From contig NZ_PKOJ01000006.1 of assembly GCF_002860325.1 (NCBI RefSeq), positions 62,001-126,000 on the forward strand: DNA of 64,000 bases, in the 5' to 3' direction. The position numbers and the translations under genes are program-made. Positions 9,576 through 18,609 of the stretch are shown one piece after another. The notes under the pieces are model-generated. The model saw only the letters and a list, made by a program, of their open reading frames with translations, made no database searches and was not told the DNA's origin. Numbering within the stretch: position 1 is the first letter of the stretch; every line of letters begins with the position of its first letter. This DNA is from Neptunicoccus cionae. GTDB lineage: Bacteria; Pseudomonadota; Alphaproteobacteria; Rhodobacterales; Rhodobacteraceae.

Positions 9576-10724
9576 TTAGCCCCGTTTCGCCATAAACGCA
9601 GCAAGCCGGTCGAGCCCTGCGCGAATATCAGCGGCCGAGCGGGCATAGGAAAACCGGATCGTCTGGTGCCCGCGTTTGGGGTCAAAATCCAGCCCCGGCG
9701 TAACGGACACACCGGCATCCCGCAGGATTTCGGCGCAAAACGCGGCGCTGTCGTCGCTCCAACGGGTGATATCGGCGTAGACGTAGAACGCCCCGTCCGG
9801 TGGTGCGATCCGGTCAAATCCCATCTTGGGCAGTTCTTCCAGCATCAAACGGCGGTTTTCGGCGTAAACGGCAAAGTTCTCGGTCAGTTCTGCTTCGGCA
9901 TCCATTGCGCCAAGGGCTGCAATCTGGGCGGCATGGGGCGCGCAGATAAACATATTCTGCGCCAGACGTTCCACCGCACGCACGTGGGATTGCGGCACCA
10001 CCATCCAGCCGATCCGCCAGCCTGTCATGGAAAAATATTTCGAGAAAGAGTTGATCACGAACACATCGTCACTGATTTCCAGCGCGGAAACGGCGCGGCC
10101 TTCATACTGGATACCGTGGTAAATCTCGTCAGAGATAAAGGCGATATTCTGCGCGGCGCAGTGGTCCATCAGCTCTTTCAATGCCGGTTTGTCCAGCATC
10201 GTACCCGACGGATTGGCCGGACTGGCCACCAACAGCCCTGCAAGATCAGGCTCTGCTTTCACGTCCTCAAGGCTCGGCTGGTAACGGTTTTCCGCTTGGG
10301 TCTGGATGCCCACAGGCTCCAGCGACAGGGCTTTGAGGATGTTGCGGTAGCTTGGATAGCCAGGCTCTCCGATTGCCACCCGTTCATTCGCATCGAAAAG
10401 CGTGGTGAATGCCAGCGTGAAGGCTGCCGAAGATCCGGCCGTGACAATGATCCGGTCCGGCGACAGGGTCACACCATACCAGTCCTGATATAGTTGCGCG
10501 ATGCGGGCTCGCAGATCGGGACGCCCCAAAGCCACAGTATATCCCATCGGGTCTTTCGCCATTTCAGCCGTCAGCAGATCCCGCGCAGCCTGCGGAGCGG
10601 CGGTTCCGGGCTGGCCCACCTCCATGTGAATGATCGAACGGCCCTTTGCCTCTTCTTTCTGAGCGGCCTCCATCACGTCCATCACAATAAAGGGATCAAC
10701 CGCGCCCCGACTTGAAATCCGCAT
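9576..10724 (-). CDS. PLP-dependent aminotransferase, class I/II
   Basis: Fold-type I aminotransferase of the aspartate aminotransferase superfamily; the amino donor is not known. The 382 residues include GQPGTAAPQAARDLL at the N-terminus, the VASPANPSGTML motif and the PLP lysine in NSFSKYFSMTGWRIGW; RFSYARS near the C-terminus carries the carboxylate-binding Arg. The ATG at 10724 is preceded by AGGAG at 7-base spacing, which favours it over the in-frame ATG at 10745. Divergent from the DsbA-like gene; the 249 bp between them show no other gene. Confidence 0.9.
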   Translation of the reverse strand: MRISSRGAVDPFIVMDVMEAAQKEEAKGRSIIHMEVGQPGTAAPQAARDLLTAEMAKDPMGYTVALGRPDLRARIAQLYQDWYGVTLSPDRIIVTAGSSAAFTLAFTTLFDANERVAIGEPGYPSYRNILKALSLEPVGIQTQAENRYQPSLEDVKAEPDLAGLLVASPANPSGTMLDKPALKELMDHCAAQNIAFISDEIYHGIQYEGRAVSALEISDDVFVINSFSKYFSMTGWRIGWMVVPQSHVRAVERLAQNMFICAPHAAQIAALGAMDAEAELTENFAVYAENRRLMLEELPKMGFDRIAPPDGAFYVYADITRWSDDSAAFCAEILRDAGVSVTPGLDFDPKRGHQTIRFSYARSAADIRAGLDRLAAFMAKRG

Positions 10725-10973
10725 CCTGTCGCTCCTACACTGCATCTTGTTGAGCGCAGTTTGTTTCAGGCGGCGGGTGTGCCGTCAATAGGGCCAAGGG
10801 CAGCGGCAGAGCCCCTCCCTTTTCGGCTTTGGCAACGGGCTGTGTGGAATCGAACTTTCACCGGCCCTCGATTTATGGCAAACGGGCGCTAACGTATCAG
10901 GGTGACGCGCGGAAACCGCGCATCAAACCGCCCGGAGCCAAATTAAAACGGACTAGGAATGATCGGACCTTCC

Positions 10974-11717
10974 ATGAAATCTTTGAAAATCGCCGCCCTG
11001 ATCAGTGCCCTTGCGGTTCCCGCCGTGGCCAGTGATCTGGACAATCTGACGTCCGAAGAGCGGGCCAGCTTTCGGGAAGAGGTCCGCGCCTATCTTCTCG
11101 ACAATCCCGAAGTCCTTCTGGAAGCCATGCAGGTTCTGCGGGACCGTGAACAACAAGCCGAATCGCAGGCAGATGCGCAAATTCTGTCGCAGAATTCGGA
11201 TGAAATCTTCAACGACGGCATCTCTTATGTGGGCGGAAACTTGGACGGGGATATCACCATCGTGGAATTTCTGGATTACCGCTGCGGTTACTGTCGCAAG
11301 GCCCATGCCGATATGGCGAAACTGCTGGAAACTGACGGGAATATCCGCTGGGTTGTTAAGGAATTCCCGATTCTCGGAGCAGACAGCGACGCTTCTTCCC
11401 GCATGGCCATTGCCACGTTGCGCCACTATGGCAACGAAGCCTATCTAACGCTGCATGATATTCTGATGACCTTTCAAGGGCCTGTAAACGCGCAGACCAT
11501 GCCCACTCTTGCGGAGCAGGCAGGGATCGAGTTCGAACCGCTGGTCGAGATCATGGAAAGCCCAGAAGTTTCAGAGCATATTGCCCGCGTCCGCGCACTC
11601 GGCTCCAAGCTGCAAGTGTCAGGAACACCCTCCTTTGTGATCGAAGACACAATCCTGCGCGGTTATCTGCCGTTGCCGGACATGGAAAATATCGTGGCGG
11701 AAGTGCGCGCGCAATAA
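10974..11717 (+). CDS. Periplasmic DsbA-family thiol oxidoreductase (ScsC/Com1-like)
   Basis: Thioredoxin-fold protein that makes or isomerises disulfides in the periplasm. From the ATG at 10974 it has 247 residues, beginning with a signal peptide (MKSLKIAALISALAVPAVAS). Next is a helical N-terminal segment rich in Glu and Leu (residues 22-70), like the ScsC N-domain, then the thioredoxin domain with the redox pair C104-G-Y-C107 and a cis-Pro loop in SGTPSFVIED. The upstream in-frame ATG at 10959 would add MIGPS before the signal peptide, and AGGA lies directly against it, so 10974 is the better start. Whether it is an oxidase or an isomerase cannot be read from sequence. Confidence 0.9.
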   Translation: MKSLKIAALISALAVPAVASDLDNLTSEERASFREEVRAYLLDNPEVLLEAMQVLRDREQQAESQADAQILSQNSDEIFNDGISYVGGNLDGDITIVEFLDYRCGYCRKAHADMAKLLETDGNIRWVVKEFPILGADSDASSRMAIATLRHYGNEAYLTLHDILMTFQGPVNAQTMPTLAEQAGIEFEPLVEIMESPEVSEHIARVRALGSKLQVSGTPSFVIEDTILRGYLPLPDMENIVAEVRAQ

Positions 11718-11833
11718 GCGCCGCACTGCAAGCACACGCCCCCGCACTCTGTGCTTTTATCGCGCAGAGAAACCCCCTATATAGACGGATACGTCTGCAT
11801 TTAGACAGACGCCCACAGGTTAAGGACCCCTTG

Positions 11834-12340
11834 ATGTCAAAAAAACACCAGGACGCCGACGTCGCCTTTATCGAAGCACTTTCTGATCTTGTCAGTGCCA
11901 AAGACCTTGCTGAAATTCAGGTCAAACGGGACTATGACGACAATTCGAGCTTGAACGTGCGCGTTACACGCTACGCAGCGACAACGACAGTATCGGCCCC
12001 GCAACAAGCTTTTGCCGCACCAGCAGCCCCTGCTGCACCAGCCCCCGCACCGGCGGCTTCTGCTGCACCGGCAGCAACAGCGGCCTCCAACGATCCGGCT
12101 GAAGATCCGGGCGCAGTGGCCTCCCCGATGGTTGGCACAGTTTACCTGCAACCCGAACCGGGCGCGCAGCCATTCGTTTCTGTTGGCGCGCAGGTCAGCG
12201 AAGGCCAGACCCTGATGATCGTGGAAGCCATGAAAACCATGAACCAGATCCCCGCGCCGCGCGCTGGCACGATCAAACGCATCCTTGTCGAAGATGGAAG
12301 CGCTGTCGAATTCGGCTCGCCGCTCGTCATCCTCGAATAA
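11834..12340 (+). CDS. accB: Acetyl-CoA carboxylase biotin carboxyl carrier protein
   Basis: Carries the biotin that shuttles carboxylate from AccC to the carboxyltransferase in fatty-acid synthesis. The 168-residue protein has an N-terminal helical part, a Pro/Ala linker (about residues 55-90) and a C-terminal biotinyl domain with the lysine in EAMKTMNQ. I start at the ATG at 11834, although an in-frame TTG precedes it directly. It lies 16 bp before accC, and accB-accC-aat look like one operon. The 116 bp before it presumably carry the promoter; I see a small inverted repeat AGACG/CGTCT there but no clear -35/-10 boxes. Confidence 0.96.
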   Translation: MSKKHQDADVAFIEALSDLVSAKDLAEIQVKRDYDDNSSLNVRVTRYAATTTVSAPQQAFAAPAAPAAPAPAPAASAAPAATAASNDPAEDPGAVASPMVGTVYLQPEPGAQPFVSVGAQVSEGQTLMIVEAMKTMNQIPAPRAGTIKRILVEDGSAVEFGSPLVILE

Positions 12341-12356
12341 TTAAAGGTCGTCGCTT

Positions 12357-13706
12357 ATGTTCTCTAAAGTCCTCATCGCCAATCGGGGTGAAATCGCGCT
12401 GCGCGTCATTCGCGCCTGTCAAGAACTTGGTATCCAGACGGTTGCCGTGCATTCCACTGCCGACAGCGATGCGATGCATGTGCGCATGGCAGACGAGAGC
12501 ATCTGCATCGGCCCGCCTTCCGGTGCGCTCTCCTATCTGAACATCCCTGCAATCATTTCCGCATGCGAAATCACGGGCGCCGAAGCGGTGCATCCGGGAT
12601 ACGGTTTCCTGTCGGAAAATGCGCAGTTTGTTCAGGTTCTGGAAGATCACGGGATCAAGTTTATCGGCCCGACTGCGGAACATATCCGCATCATGGGCGA
12701 CAAGATCACTGCCAAGGACACCATGCGCAAGCTGGGCGTGCCTTGTGTACCGGGATCGGACGGCGGTGTGGATACACTGGAAGAAGCCTATAAGGTTTCT
12801 GACGACATGGGCTTTCCTGTCATCGTCAAAGCGACCGCCGGTGGCGGCGGGCGTGGCATGAAACTGGCCAAGACGCGGAAGGATCTGGAAGACGCCTTCC
12901 ACAACGCCCGCTCAGAAGCCAAGGCCGCCTTTGGCAATGACGAAGTCTACATCGAGAAGTACCTCACCCTGCCCCGCCACATCGAAGTTCAGGTCTTTGG
13001 TGACGGCAAAGGCCGTGCGGTGCATCTGGGGGAACGGGACTGTTCCTTGCAACGCCGCCACCAGAAGGTCTTCGAAGAGGCCCCCGGCCCCTGCATTTCG
13101 CCTGAAATGCGCGCCCGTATCGGTAAGACCTGTGCGGATGCCGTGGCGGACATCAACTATGCGGGTGCCGGCACCATCGAGTTTCTCTATGAAAACGACG
13201 AGTTTTACTTCATCGAAATGAACACCCGTTTGCAGGTAGAGCACCCTGTGACCGAGGCGATTTTCGGTGTCGATCTGGTCAAACAACAGATCCGTGTTGC
13301 CGCCGGCGAGGAAATGACCTTTGTTCAGGACGAGCTCAGCATCAAGGGCCACGCCATCGAGGTGCGGATCAATGCCGAGAAACTGCCAAACTTCAGCCCC
13401 TGTCCCGGAACGATCACCCACTTCCATGCACCGGGCGGTCTGGGGGTACGGATGGATAGCGCGCTTTATGCAGGCTATAAAATCCCGCCCTATTACGACA
13501 GTCTGATTGCAAAGCTGATCGTCACCGGCACCACCCGCGAAGCGACGCTTGCCCGTTTGCACCGCGCCTTGGGGGAACTGATCGTTGACGGTGTGGATAC
13601 CACGATTCCGCTGTTCCACGATCTGTTGCAGGAGCCTGACATCCAGACCGGCGACTATGACATCCACTGGCTGGAAAAATGGCTGGAAGAAAAGAACCCC
13701 GCCTGA
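12357..13706 (+). CDS. accC: Acetyl-CoA carboxylase, biotin carboxylase subunit
   Basis: ATP-dependent carboxylation of biotin on AccB. The 449 residues match the family length. Motifs in order are KVLIANRGEIALRVIRAC, VHPGYGFLSENA, the ATP-grasp glycine loop KATAGGGGRGMKLA, and the catalytic FIEMNTRLQVEHPVTE. It is the middle gene of accB-accC-aat; the next start is only 5 bp past its stop. Confidence 0.97.
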   Translation: MFSKVLIANRGEIALRVIRACQELGIQTVAVHSTADSDAMHVRMADESICIGPPSGALSYLNIPAIISACEITGAEAVHPGYGFLSENAQFVQVLEDHGIKFIGPTAEHIRIMGDKITAKDTMRKLGVPCVPGSDGGVDTLEEAYKVSDDMGFPVIVKATAGGGGRGMKLAKTRKDLEDAFHNARSEAKAAFGNDEVYIEKYLTLPRHIEVQVFGDGKGRAVHLGERDCSLQRRHQKVFEEAPGPCISPEMRARIGKTCADAVADINYAGAGTIEFLYENDEFYFIEMNTRLQVEHPVTEAIFGVDLVKQQIRVAAGEEMTFVQDELSIKGHAIEVRINAEKLPNFSPCPGTITHFHAPGGLGVRMDSALYAGYKIPPYYDSLIAKLIVTGTTREATLARLHRALGELIVDGVDTTIPLFHDLLQEPDIQTGDYDIHWLEKWLEEKNPA

Positions 13707-13710
13707 TCTC

Positions 13711-14340
13711 GTGTCAGATGTAACACCGGAGCTGTTGGTGCGTGCCTATGCCAGCGGGGTTTTCCCGATGGCAGACACCGCTGCCAGCACCGAAATCTAC
13801 TGGGTGGACCCGACCGATCGCGGCATTGTGCCTCTGGTCGGGTTCCACATTTCCCGGTCTCTGGCCAAGGCGATCCGCAAGGAAGACTATTCCGTGCGGA
13901 TCAACAGCAACTTCAGCCTGACGCTTGAACACTGTGCCGACCGTGCGGAAACCTGGATCAACAAGGAAATCTTCAGCCTGTACTGCACCCTTCACGACAT
14001 GGGTCTTGCCCATTCGCTGGAGGTCTGGCGCGGCGACAGGATGATCGGTGGGGTTTACGGCGTCACGCTGGGCGGGGCGTTTTTCGGCGAAAGCATGTTC
14101 TCCAAAGCCACGAACGGATCAAAAATCGCGCTGAGCTATCTGGTACACCGTCTGCGTGCAGGCGGGTTCAACCTGTTTGATACCCAGTTCATCACCAGCC
14201 ATCTGGAAAGCCTTGGTGCGATTGAGATCCCGCGGGAGGACTATCACCAGCGTTTGGGAGAGGCTTTGCAAAAGCATGCAGATTTCACTGCGCCGGACAC
14301 GCCGGATGCCGCGCGATTGCTGGCCGATCTGAAACGATGA
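13711..14340 (+). CDS. aat: Leucyl/phenylalanyl-tRNA--protein transferase
   Basis: Adds Leu or Phe from aminoacyl-tRNA to N-terminal Arg or Lys of proteins, marking them for ClpAP (N-end rule). The GTG at 13711 gives 209 residues starting VSDVTPELLVRAYASGVFPM, which is the family N-terminus. YWVDPTDRGI, GVYGVTLGGAFFGESMFS and FDTQFITSHLESLGA are the family core. No ATG gives a family-like N-terminus, so GTG is used. It is the last gene of accB-accC-aat and converges with the DUF2155 gene. Confidence 0.95.
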   Translation: MSDVTPELLVRAYASGVFPMADTAASTEIYWVDPTDRGIVPLVGFHISRSLAKAIRKEDYSVRINSNFSLTLEHCADRAETWINKEIFSLYCTLHDMGLAHSLEVWRGDRMIGGVYGVTLGGAFFGESMFSKATNGSKIALSYLVHRLRAGGFNLFDTQFITSHLESLGAIEIPREDYHQRLGEALQKHADFTAPDTPDAARLLADLKR

Positions 14341-14359
14341 CGCGACACCGGAAGCCGGG

Positions 14360-14752
14360 TTAATCGCTTCCCTGCTCTGTTGCACCTGCAATCTTGCAGC
14401 GCACAACCCAGACATCATAGCGGGGATGTTCCAGCGCCGACAATGCAGGGCTGGAGGCAATCATCCAGCCCTCGAAGGCGGGATCATTCTCGCGCACATC
14501 ACGGATCACGAGATAAGCAAAGGCATCTGCCGAAATGTTACCAGCCGGATAGCGGCAATCCTTGGCTGCTATCATAAGACGCTCGTAGACGGTGGTGTCA
14601 CCGACAGGCAGATCAATATCCTGCACCTCGCCGGTGATGGTATCAAGCGCACGCAACTGTACGATGTCACCGTTCTTGGTTTTTACCGAACTTTGGGCCA
14701 AGACAACAGCCGGCACCATCACAGCAGCACAAAGGAGCGACAGCAACTTCAT
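14360..14752 (-). CDS. DUF2155 domain-containing exported protein
   Basis: A 130-residue protein with a signal peptide ending near AVVLAQ. The body (LDTITGEVQDIDLPVG, then a segment with DPAFEGWMIASSPALSALEHPRYDVWVVRC) matches the alphaproteobacterial DUF2155 family, whose molecular role is unknown. Two cysteines could form a disulfide. It overlaps mlaD by four bases (ATGA), so an envelope role coupled to lipid trafficking is possible (inference). This gene order with accB-accC-aat and NDUFA12 recurs in Rhodobacterales as far as I recall. Confidence 0.85.
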   Translation of the reverse strand: MKLLSLLCAAVMVPAVVLAQSSVKTKNGDIVQLRALDTITGEVQDIDLPVGDTTVYERLMIAAKDCRYPAGNISADAFAYLVIRDVRENDPAFEGWMIASSPALSALEHPRYDVWVVRCKIAGATEQGSD

Positions 14753-15195
14753 TCAGAAGAGCCGCTCACAAATTTCAGCAGAAGGGAAATCAGGCTGACT
14801 GCACCTTGCGTGTCCAGCAGTTCACCCCCGTCTTCCAGATTGAACTCGGATCCGCCCGGAACGATTTCCACAAAATTCCCGCCAAGCAGGCCCTCGGAAG
14901 CAATCACCACCGAAGAATCGTCAGGAAGGACAATGTCCTTATCCACCGCCAGTGCGGTTTCGGCGCGGAAGGTTTGCGGGTTCAGATCCAGCCCTGTGAC
15001 AGTGCCGATTTTAACACCGGCCAACCGCACATCCGTGCCAAGGGAAATCCCCTCGACAGAGCGGAAAGACGCGTTCACCGTGTAGCTGTCACCGGTGCCC
15101 GAGACGCCAACGGCATTTGCGGCGTAATACAAAAAACCGGTCGCTGCGACCAGTACCACTGCACCGATAGCTGTTTCTGCTGCACTGTTTGCCAT
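14749..15195 (-). CDS. mlaD: MlaD-family outer-membrane lipid asymmetry protein
   Basis: Substrate-binding MCE subunit of a phospholipid transport ABC system, anchored in the inner membrane. The 148-residue protein has one N-terminal membrane helix (residues 8-28) and a single MCE domain (SFRSVEGISLGTDVRLAGVKIG), and it ends in a hydrophobic helix (VSLISLLLKFVSG) typical of MlaD. The partner genes mlaE, mlaF and mlaC are not in the window. The downstream overlapping gene is the DUF2155 protein. Confidence 0.88.
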   Translation of the reverse strand: MANSAAETAIGAVVLVAATGFLYYAANAVGVSGTGDSYTVNASFRSVEGISLGTDVRLAGVKIGTVTGLDLNPQTFRAETALAVDKDIVLPDDSSVVIASEGLLGGNFVEIVPGGSEFNLEDGGELLDTQGAVSLISLLLKFVSGSSE

Positions 15196-15253
15196 AATGG
15201 CCCCCTATTCCAGCGGATGCTGACTGTCAAAACCTGAAGTAACCCGGACGGGT

Positions 15254-15628
15254 TTACTCGGGCTGCCAAGCCTCGTAGTCCGCGCGGTGGGGCGGAGTCG
15301 GAGAGCGCATGCTGCCACTTGGGACATAGGCCAAAGGCGTGCCGGTCAAGTTCTCCAGATGCTCTTTTTCCCATTTCTTACGGGGCAGCGGGGCTTCGGT
15401 CGGTGGCGTTTGATAGGTCTGGTGGAGCCAGCCGTGCCATTCAGGGGAAATCCGGCTTGCTTCGGCCTCGCCGTTGTAGATCACCCAGCGCCGTGTCCCG
15501 TCCTTGTTTTCATAGAACTGGTTTCCCTCGTCATCCGAACCGACTTTGACACCATTGCGCCATGTCCAGAACTGGGTGTTCAGGGTCTGGCCGTTCCACC
15601 ATGTAAACAATCGCAGGATAGAATTCAT
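15254..15628 (-). CDS. NDUFA12-family complex I accessory protein
   Basis: Homologue of the mitochondrial complex I subunit NDUFA12 (B17.2), shared by alphaproteobacteria and mitochondria. The 124-residue protein has the family core [20 protein letters not shown] and HGWLHQTYQ, and ends in a Pro-rich tail. I chose the ATG at 15628; a GTG directly upstream is also in frame. It is upstream of mlaD in the same direction with a 58 bp gap. It is probably bound to NADH dehydrogenase at the inner membrane. Confidence 0.9.
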   Translation of the reverse strand: MNSILRLFTWWNGQTLNTQFWTWRNGVKVGSDDEGNQFYENKDGTRRWVIYNGEAEASRISPEWHGWLHQTYQTPPTEAPLPRKKWEKEHLENLTGTPLAYVPSGSMRSPTPPHRADYEAWQPE

Positions 15629-15837
15629 CACGTTACTCTTTTGCTCCTACCGCGTCGGTCGTGGCTGTCTGCCCCTCCGTCCGCAAGCTTTGTCATCTGC
15701 CTTTAATGTCCGAACTACCACAAATTACCGAGTTTGGCTGGGTGGCACCTTACACTTGTCTAGCTGGGCCTTATATGGCCTATTCCGCGCCACGCGTCCA
15801 GCCTTGGAGGCGTGTTTTCAGTCGCAAAGGAAAAGCG

Positions 15838-16494
15838 ATGGCCCTTCTTTCGATCTTTCGTCGTGCGTTGGCAGTTTTTCTGTCAGTTTACCTTGGGACT
15901 GTGGTTTTCATTACCGGCTTCGCCACGCTGCAACCCTTGTGGGAAACGGAACAGCCCAAAGCGGATCTGATCGTTGTTTTGGGGGGTGGCATGTCTGCGG
16001 ATGGTCGCCTGCATCGCTCGACCACTGTGCGGGTGGATCGGGGCATCGCGCTTCATCAGGCGGGGGCTGCGCCGAAAATTCTGTTCACAGGCGGCGCACT
16101 GGTTGAAGGGGCACCGGCAGCAGGCCACCAGATGGCACGGCGGGCCATGGATCAGGGGATCGACGCAGCGGCGATCCTGATAGAAGACCAATCCCACTCC
16201 ACGCTGCAAAACGCGCTGTTCAGCCGAACGGACTGGCAAAATGCCTCGCATATCATACTGGTAACAGAGGGATTTCACCTGCCCCGCAGCTGGGCCAGCT
16301 TCAAAGTTTTCGGAGCAAGAGAAATCACCCTGATCCACGCCCGCAGATTCAGGGGCGATAGCATTAAGGGCGGCGCCATAATGGTGCTGCGGGAATCGCT
16401 GGCCTATTGGTTTAATGCCACACGGTATCTGGTCTGGCAGGCGGCGGGCCTATGGACCGCAAGTGATGCAGAAAGGAACACTCTGCTGTACTAA
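15838..16494 (+). CDS. YdcF/ElyC family protein (DUF218)
   Basis: A 218-residue protein with one N-terminal membrane segment (about residues 8-28), then a DUF218 Rossmann-like domain: DLIVVLGGGMSADGR, RVDRGIALHQ, KILFTGG, and SHSTLQNALFSR. The family includes SanA and ElyC, linked to envelope integrity and polysaccharide metabolism; the chemistry is not firmly known. The ATG at 15838 follows AAAGGA and starts the membrane helix. The frame extends to 15661, but that part is not family-like. Converges on the ABC exporter with a 10 bp gap. Confidence 0.85.
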   Translation: MALLSIFRRALAVFLSVYLGTVVFITGFATLQPLWETEQPKADLIVVLGGGMSADGRLHRSTTVRVDRGIALHQAGAAPKILFTGGALVEGAPAAGHQMARRAMDQGIDAAAILIEDQSHSTLQNALFSRTDWQNASHIILVTEGFHLPRSWASFKVFGAREITLIHARRFRGDSIKGGAIMVLRESLAYWFNATRYLVWQAAGLWTASDAERNTLLY

Positions 16495-16504
16495 GGCGAC
16501 GCGC

Positions 16505-18322
16505 CTATCCGGCAGGTTCGTCGATCAGGTCACCCATACCGGCCGTGAACTGCAAACGGGCCAGACGGGCATAAAGCCCCCCTTCCGCCACCAGCGCATC
16601 ATGGGTGCCCTGCGCCACCACTTTCCCACCATCCAGCACAATAATGCGGTCCGCCCGTTTCACCGTGGCCAGACGATGCGCAACAATAAGTGTTGTTCGA
16701 TCCGCCGACAGACGATCCACTGCCTTCTGCACCGCTTGCTCGCTTTCTGCATCAAGCGCTGACGTGGCCTCGTCCAGCAGCAGAACCGGCGCATCCCGCA
16801 GGATGGCACGGGCAATCGCAATCCGCTGTTTTTGACCGCCCGAAAGCATCACGCCGCGCTCTCCGACAAAGCTGTCATAGCCTTCGGGCAAAGCGGTCAG
16901 GAAACCGTCCGCTGCGGCGGCTTTGGCGGCTTCGATAACTTCGGCGTCGCTGGCATCGGGGCGGCCAAAACGGATGTTTTCCATCGCAGAAGTCGCAAAG
17001 ATCACCGGATCTTGAGGCACGTAGGCAACGAACTGGCGGAAGGCATCACGGCGCAGGTCGGCAATATCCATCCCATCAAGTGTGACACGGCCTGTATCGG
17101 GATCAAAGAAACGAAGCAGCAGCTGGAAAACGGTTGATTTCCCTGCGCCGGAAGGCCCGACCAGCGCCACCGTTTCACCTGCTTTTACATCAAGACTGAA
17201 CCCGTCAAGTGCGGGGGCCTTGGGGCGGGCCGGATAGCGGAATGTCACGCCCTCAAATGCAACCGCCCCCTTGATCGCTGCGGACATCTGCTTTGTATCC
17301 GGCTTATCCTGCACCGGATCTTCCGCGTGAAGCAGCTCGACCAGCCGTTCGGTTGCCCCTGCTGCTCTTTGCAGCTCGCTCCAGATTTCGGAAAGAGCCG
17401 CTACCGAACCGGCAACAAGCACCGCATAAATTACGAATTGCACCAGCGCCCCGGTGCTCATCACATCGGCGCGGACATCCCGCGCACCCATCCACAAAAC
17501 ACCGACAATGCCCGTAAAGATCAGGAAAATCACGATGACGGTCGTCAACGCACGGGCACCAATCCGCTGGCGCGCAGCGTCAAAAGCTTCCTCGGTCAGT
17601 GTATCAAAGCGCGCACGGCTGCGTGTTTCATGGGTAAATGCCTGCACTGTCGTGGCTGCCAGCAGCGTTTCGGAAGCATTACCGGAGCTTTCGGCAATCT
17701 TGTTCTGATTCTCGCGGCTCAACCGGCGCACCCGTCGCCCGAGCACCAGAATCGGCACCAGAACGAACGGCACCAACAACAGAACCGCGCCTGTCAGCTT
17801 GGCGGAGGTGAACATCATAAGGATAAGGCCGCCAAAGAAAATCAGCACATTGCGCAGCGCCACCGACACGGATGATCCGATAACGGACTGGATCAATGTG
17901 GTATCCGTTGTGATCCGGCTGAGAACCTCCCCCGTCATCACCTTGTCAAAAAAGGCGGGGCTCATCCCGATCATTTTGGAATACACTGCCTTGCGGATGT
18001 CTGCGACGACCCGCTCGCCCAATCGGGTGACAAAATAATACCGGAACCCTGTCCCCACCGCCAAAAGACCTGCGATTGCAATCGCTGCACCGAAATACTG
18101 GTCCATCAACTGGGTGGAGCCGGAAGAAAAACCGTCAACCACCCGCCGAACAGCGAGCGGCAGCACCAGCGACAGCGCCGCAGTGACAACCAATGAAAAT
18201 CCCGCGAGGGCAATCATCAGGCGATAGGGTTTTAAAAAAGGGGCAAGCCCGCGCAAGGGTCCGACAGTTTTGGATTTCTCACGGGATTGCGGGTCGGCTG
18301 ACATGCTCTGATCCTGGGCCAT
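16505..18322 (-). CDS. ABC exporter half-transporter, fused membrane and ATPase domains
   Basis: A 605-residue half-transporter of the MsbA/BmrA type. The first 330 residues hold about six membrane helices (TMD), and the C-terminal part is the ATPase, with Walker A GPSGAGKST, signature LSGGQKQRIA and Walker B VLLLDEATSALD, followed by the H-loop VAHRLAT. All ATPase motifs are intact, so it should work as a homodimer. The substrate (lipid, drug or peptide) cannot be read from sequence; no neighbouring gene points to one. Confidence 0.92.
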   Translation of the reverse strand: MAQDQSMSADPQSREKSKTVGPLRGLAPFLKPYRLMIALAGFSLVVTAALSLVLPLAVRRVVDGFSSGSTQLMDQYFGAAIAIAGLLAVGTGFRYYFVTRLGERVVADIRKAVYSKMIGMSPAFFDKVMTGEVLSRITTDTTLIQSVIGSSVSVALRNVLIFFGGLILMMFTSAKLTGAVLLLVPFVLVPILVLGRRVRRLSRENQNKIAESSGNASETLLAATTVQAFTHETRSRARFDTLTEEAFDAARQRIGARALTTVIVIFLIFTGIVGVLWMGARDVRADVMSTGALVQFVIYAVLVAGSVAALSEIWSELQRAAGATERLVELLHAEDPVQDKPDTKQMSAAIKGAVAFEGVTFRYPARPKAPALDGFSLDVKAGETVALVGPSGAGKSTVFQLLLRFFDPDTGRVTLDGMDIADLRRDAFRQFVAYVPQDPVIFATSAMENIRFGRPDASDAEVIEAAKAAAADGFLTALPEGYDSFVGERGVMLSGGQKQRIAIARAILRDAPVLLLDEATSALDAESEQAVQKAVDRLSADRTTLIVAHRLATVKRADRIIVLDGGKVVAQGTHDALVAEGGLYARLARLQFTAGMGDLIDEPAG

Positions 18323-18375
18323 GCATACTCCGGCGGTCCGCAGTTCGCCACCTTAACAGTGTATTAGGGTGGATT

Positions 18376-18449
18376 TGGAGCGGGTAGCGGGAATCGAACC
18401 CGCACCTTAAGCTTGGAAGGCTCTTATGATACCATTTCACCATACCCGC
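18376..18449 (-). tRNA. tRNA-Gly, anticodon UCC
   Basis: On the minus strand the acceptor GCGGGTA pairs with TACCCGC, followed by discriminator T and an encoded CCA. The T arm has GGTTCGAATCC, and the anticodon loop CTTCCAA gives UCC, reading GGA and GGG codons. The length is 74 with CCA. The outermost pair of the anticodon stem looks like A-A, so that stem is four good pairs with one G-U. Confidence 0.95.
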
Positions 18450-18524
18450 GCCGAGTTTCAGGTACTATTTCAAAGCCTGCGGATGGTCAAGAAACAGTTT
18501 GCAGAAAGTCGGGAAATTCCAGCA

Positions 18525-18564
18525 AAAAGAAAAGGCTGCACCCACGCCAACAGATGCAGCCTTT
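18525..18564 (-). terminator. Terminator of the minus-strand oxidoreductase/isomerase operon
   Basis: Perfect 10 bp inverted repeat AAAGGCTGCA / TGCAGCCTTT with a 14-base loop. Read on the minus strand, it is followed by a T-rich tail (TTCTTTTT). It lies 46 bp after the end of the oxidoreductase gene and before the tRNA gene, isolating the two. Confidence 0.8.
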
Positions 18565-18609
18565 CCAACGGGTAATGAAAATTTCTTTAAAAAATGGATT
18601 TTCAGCGCT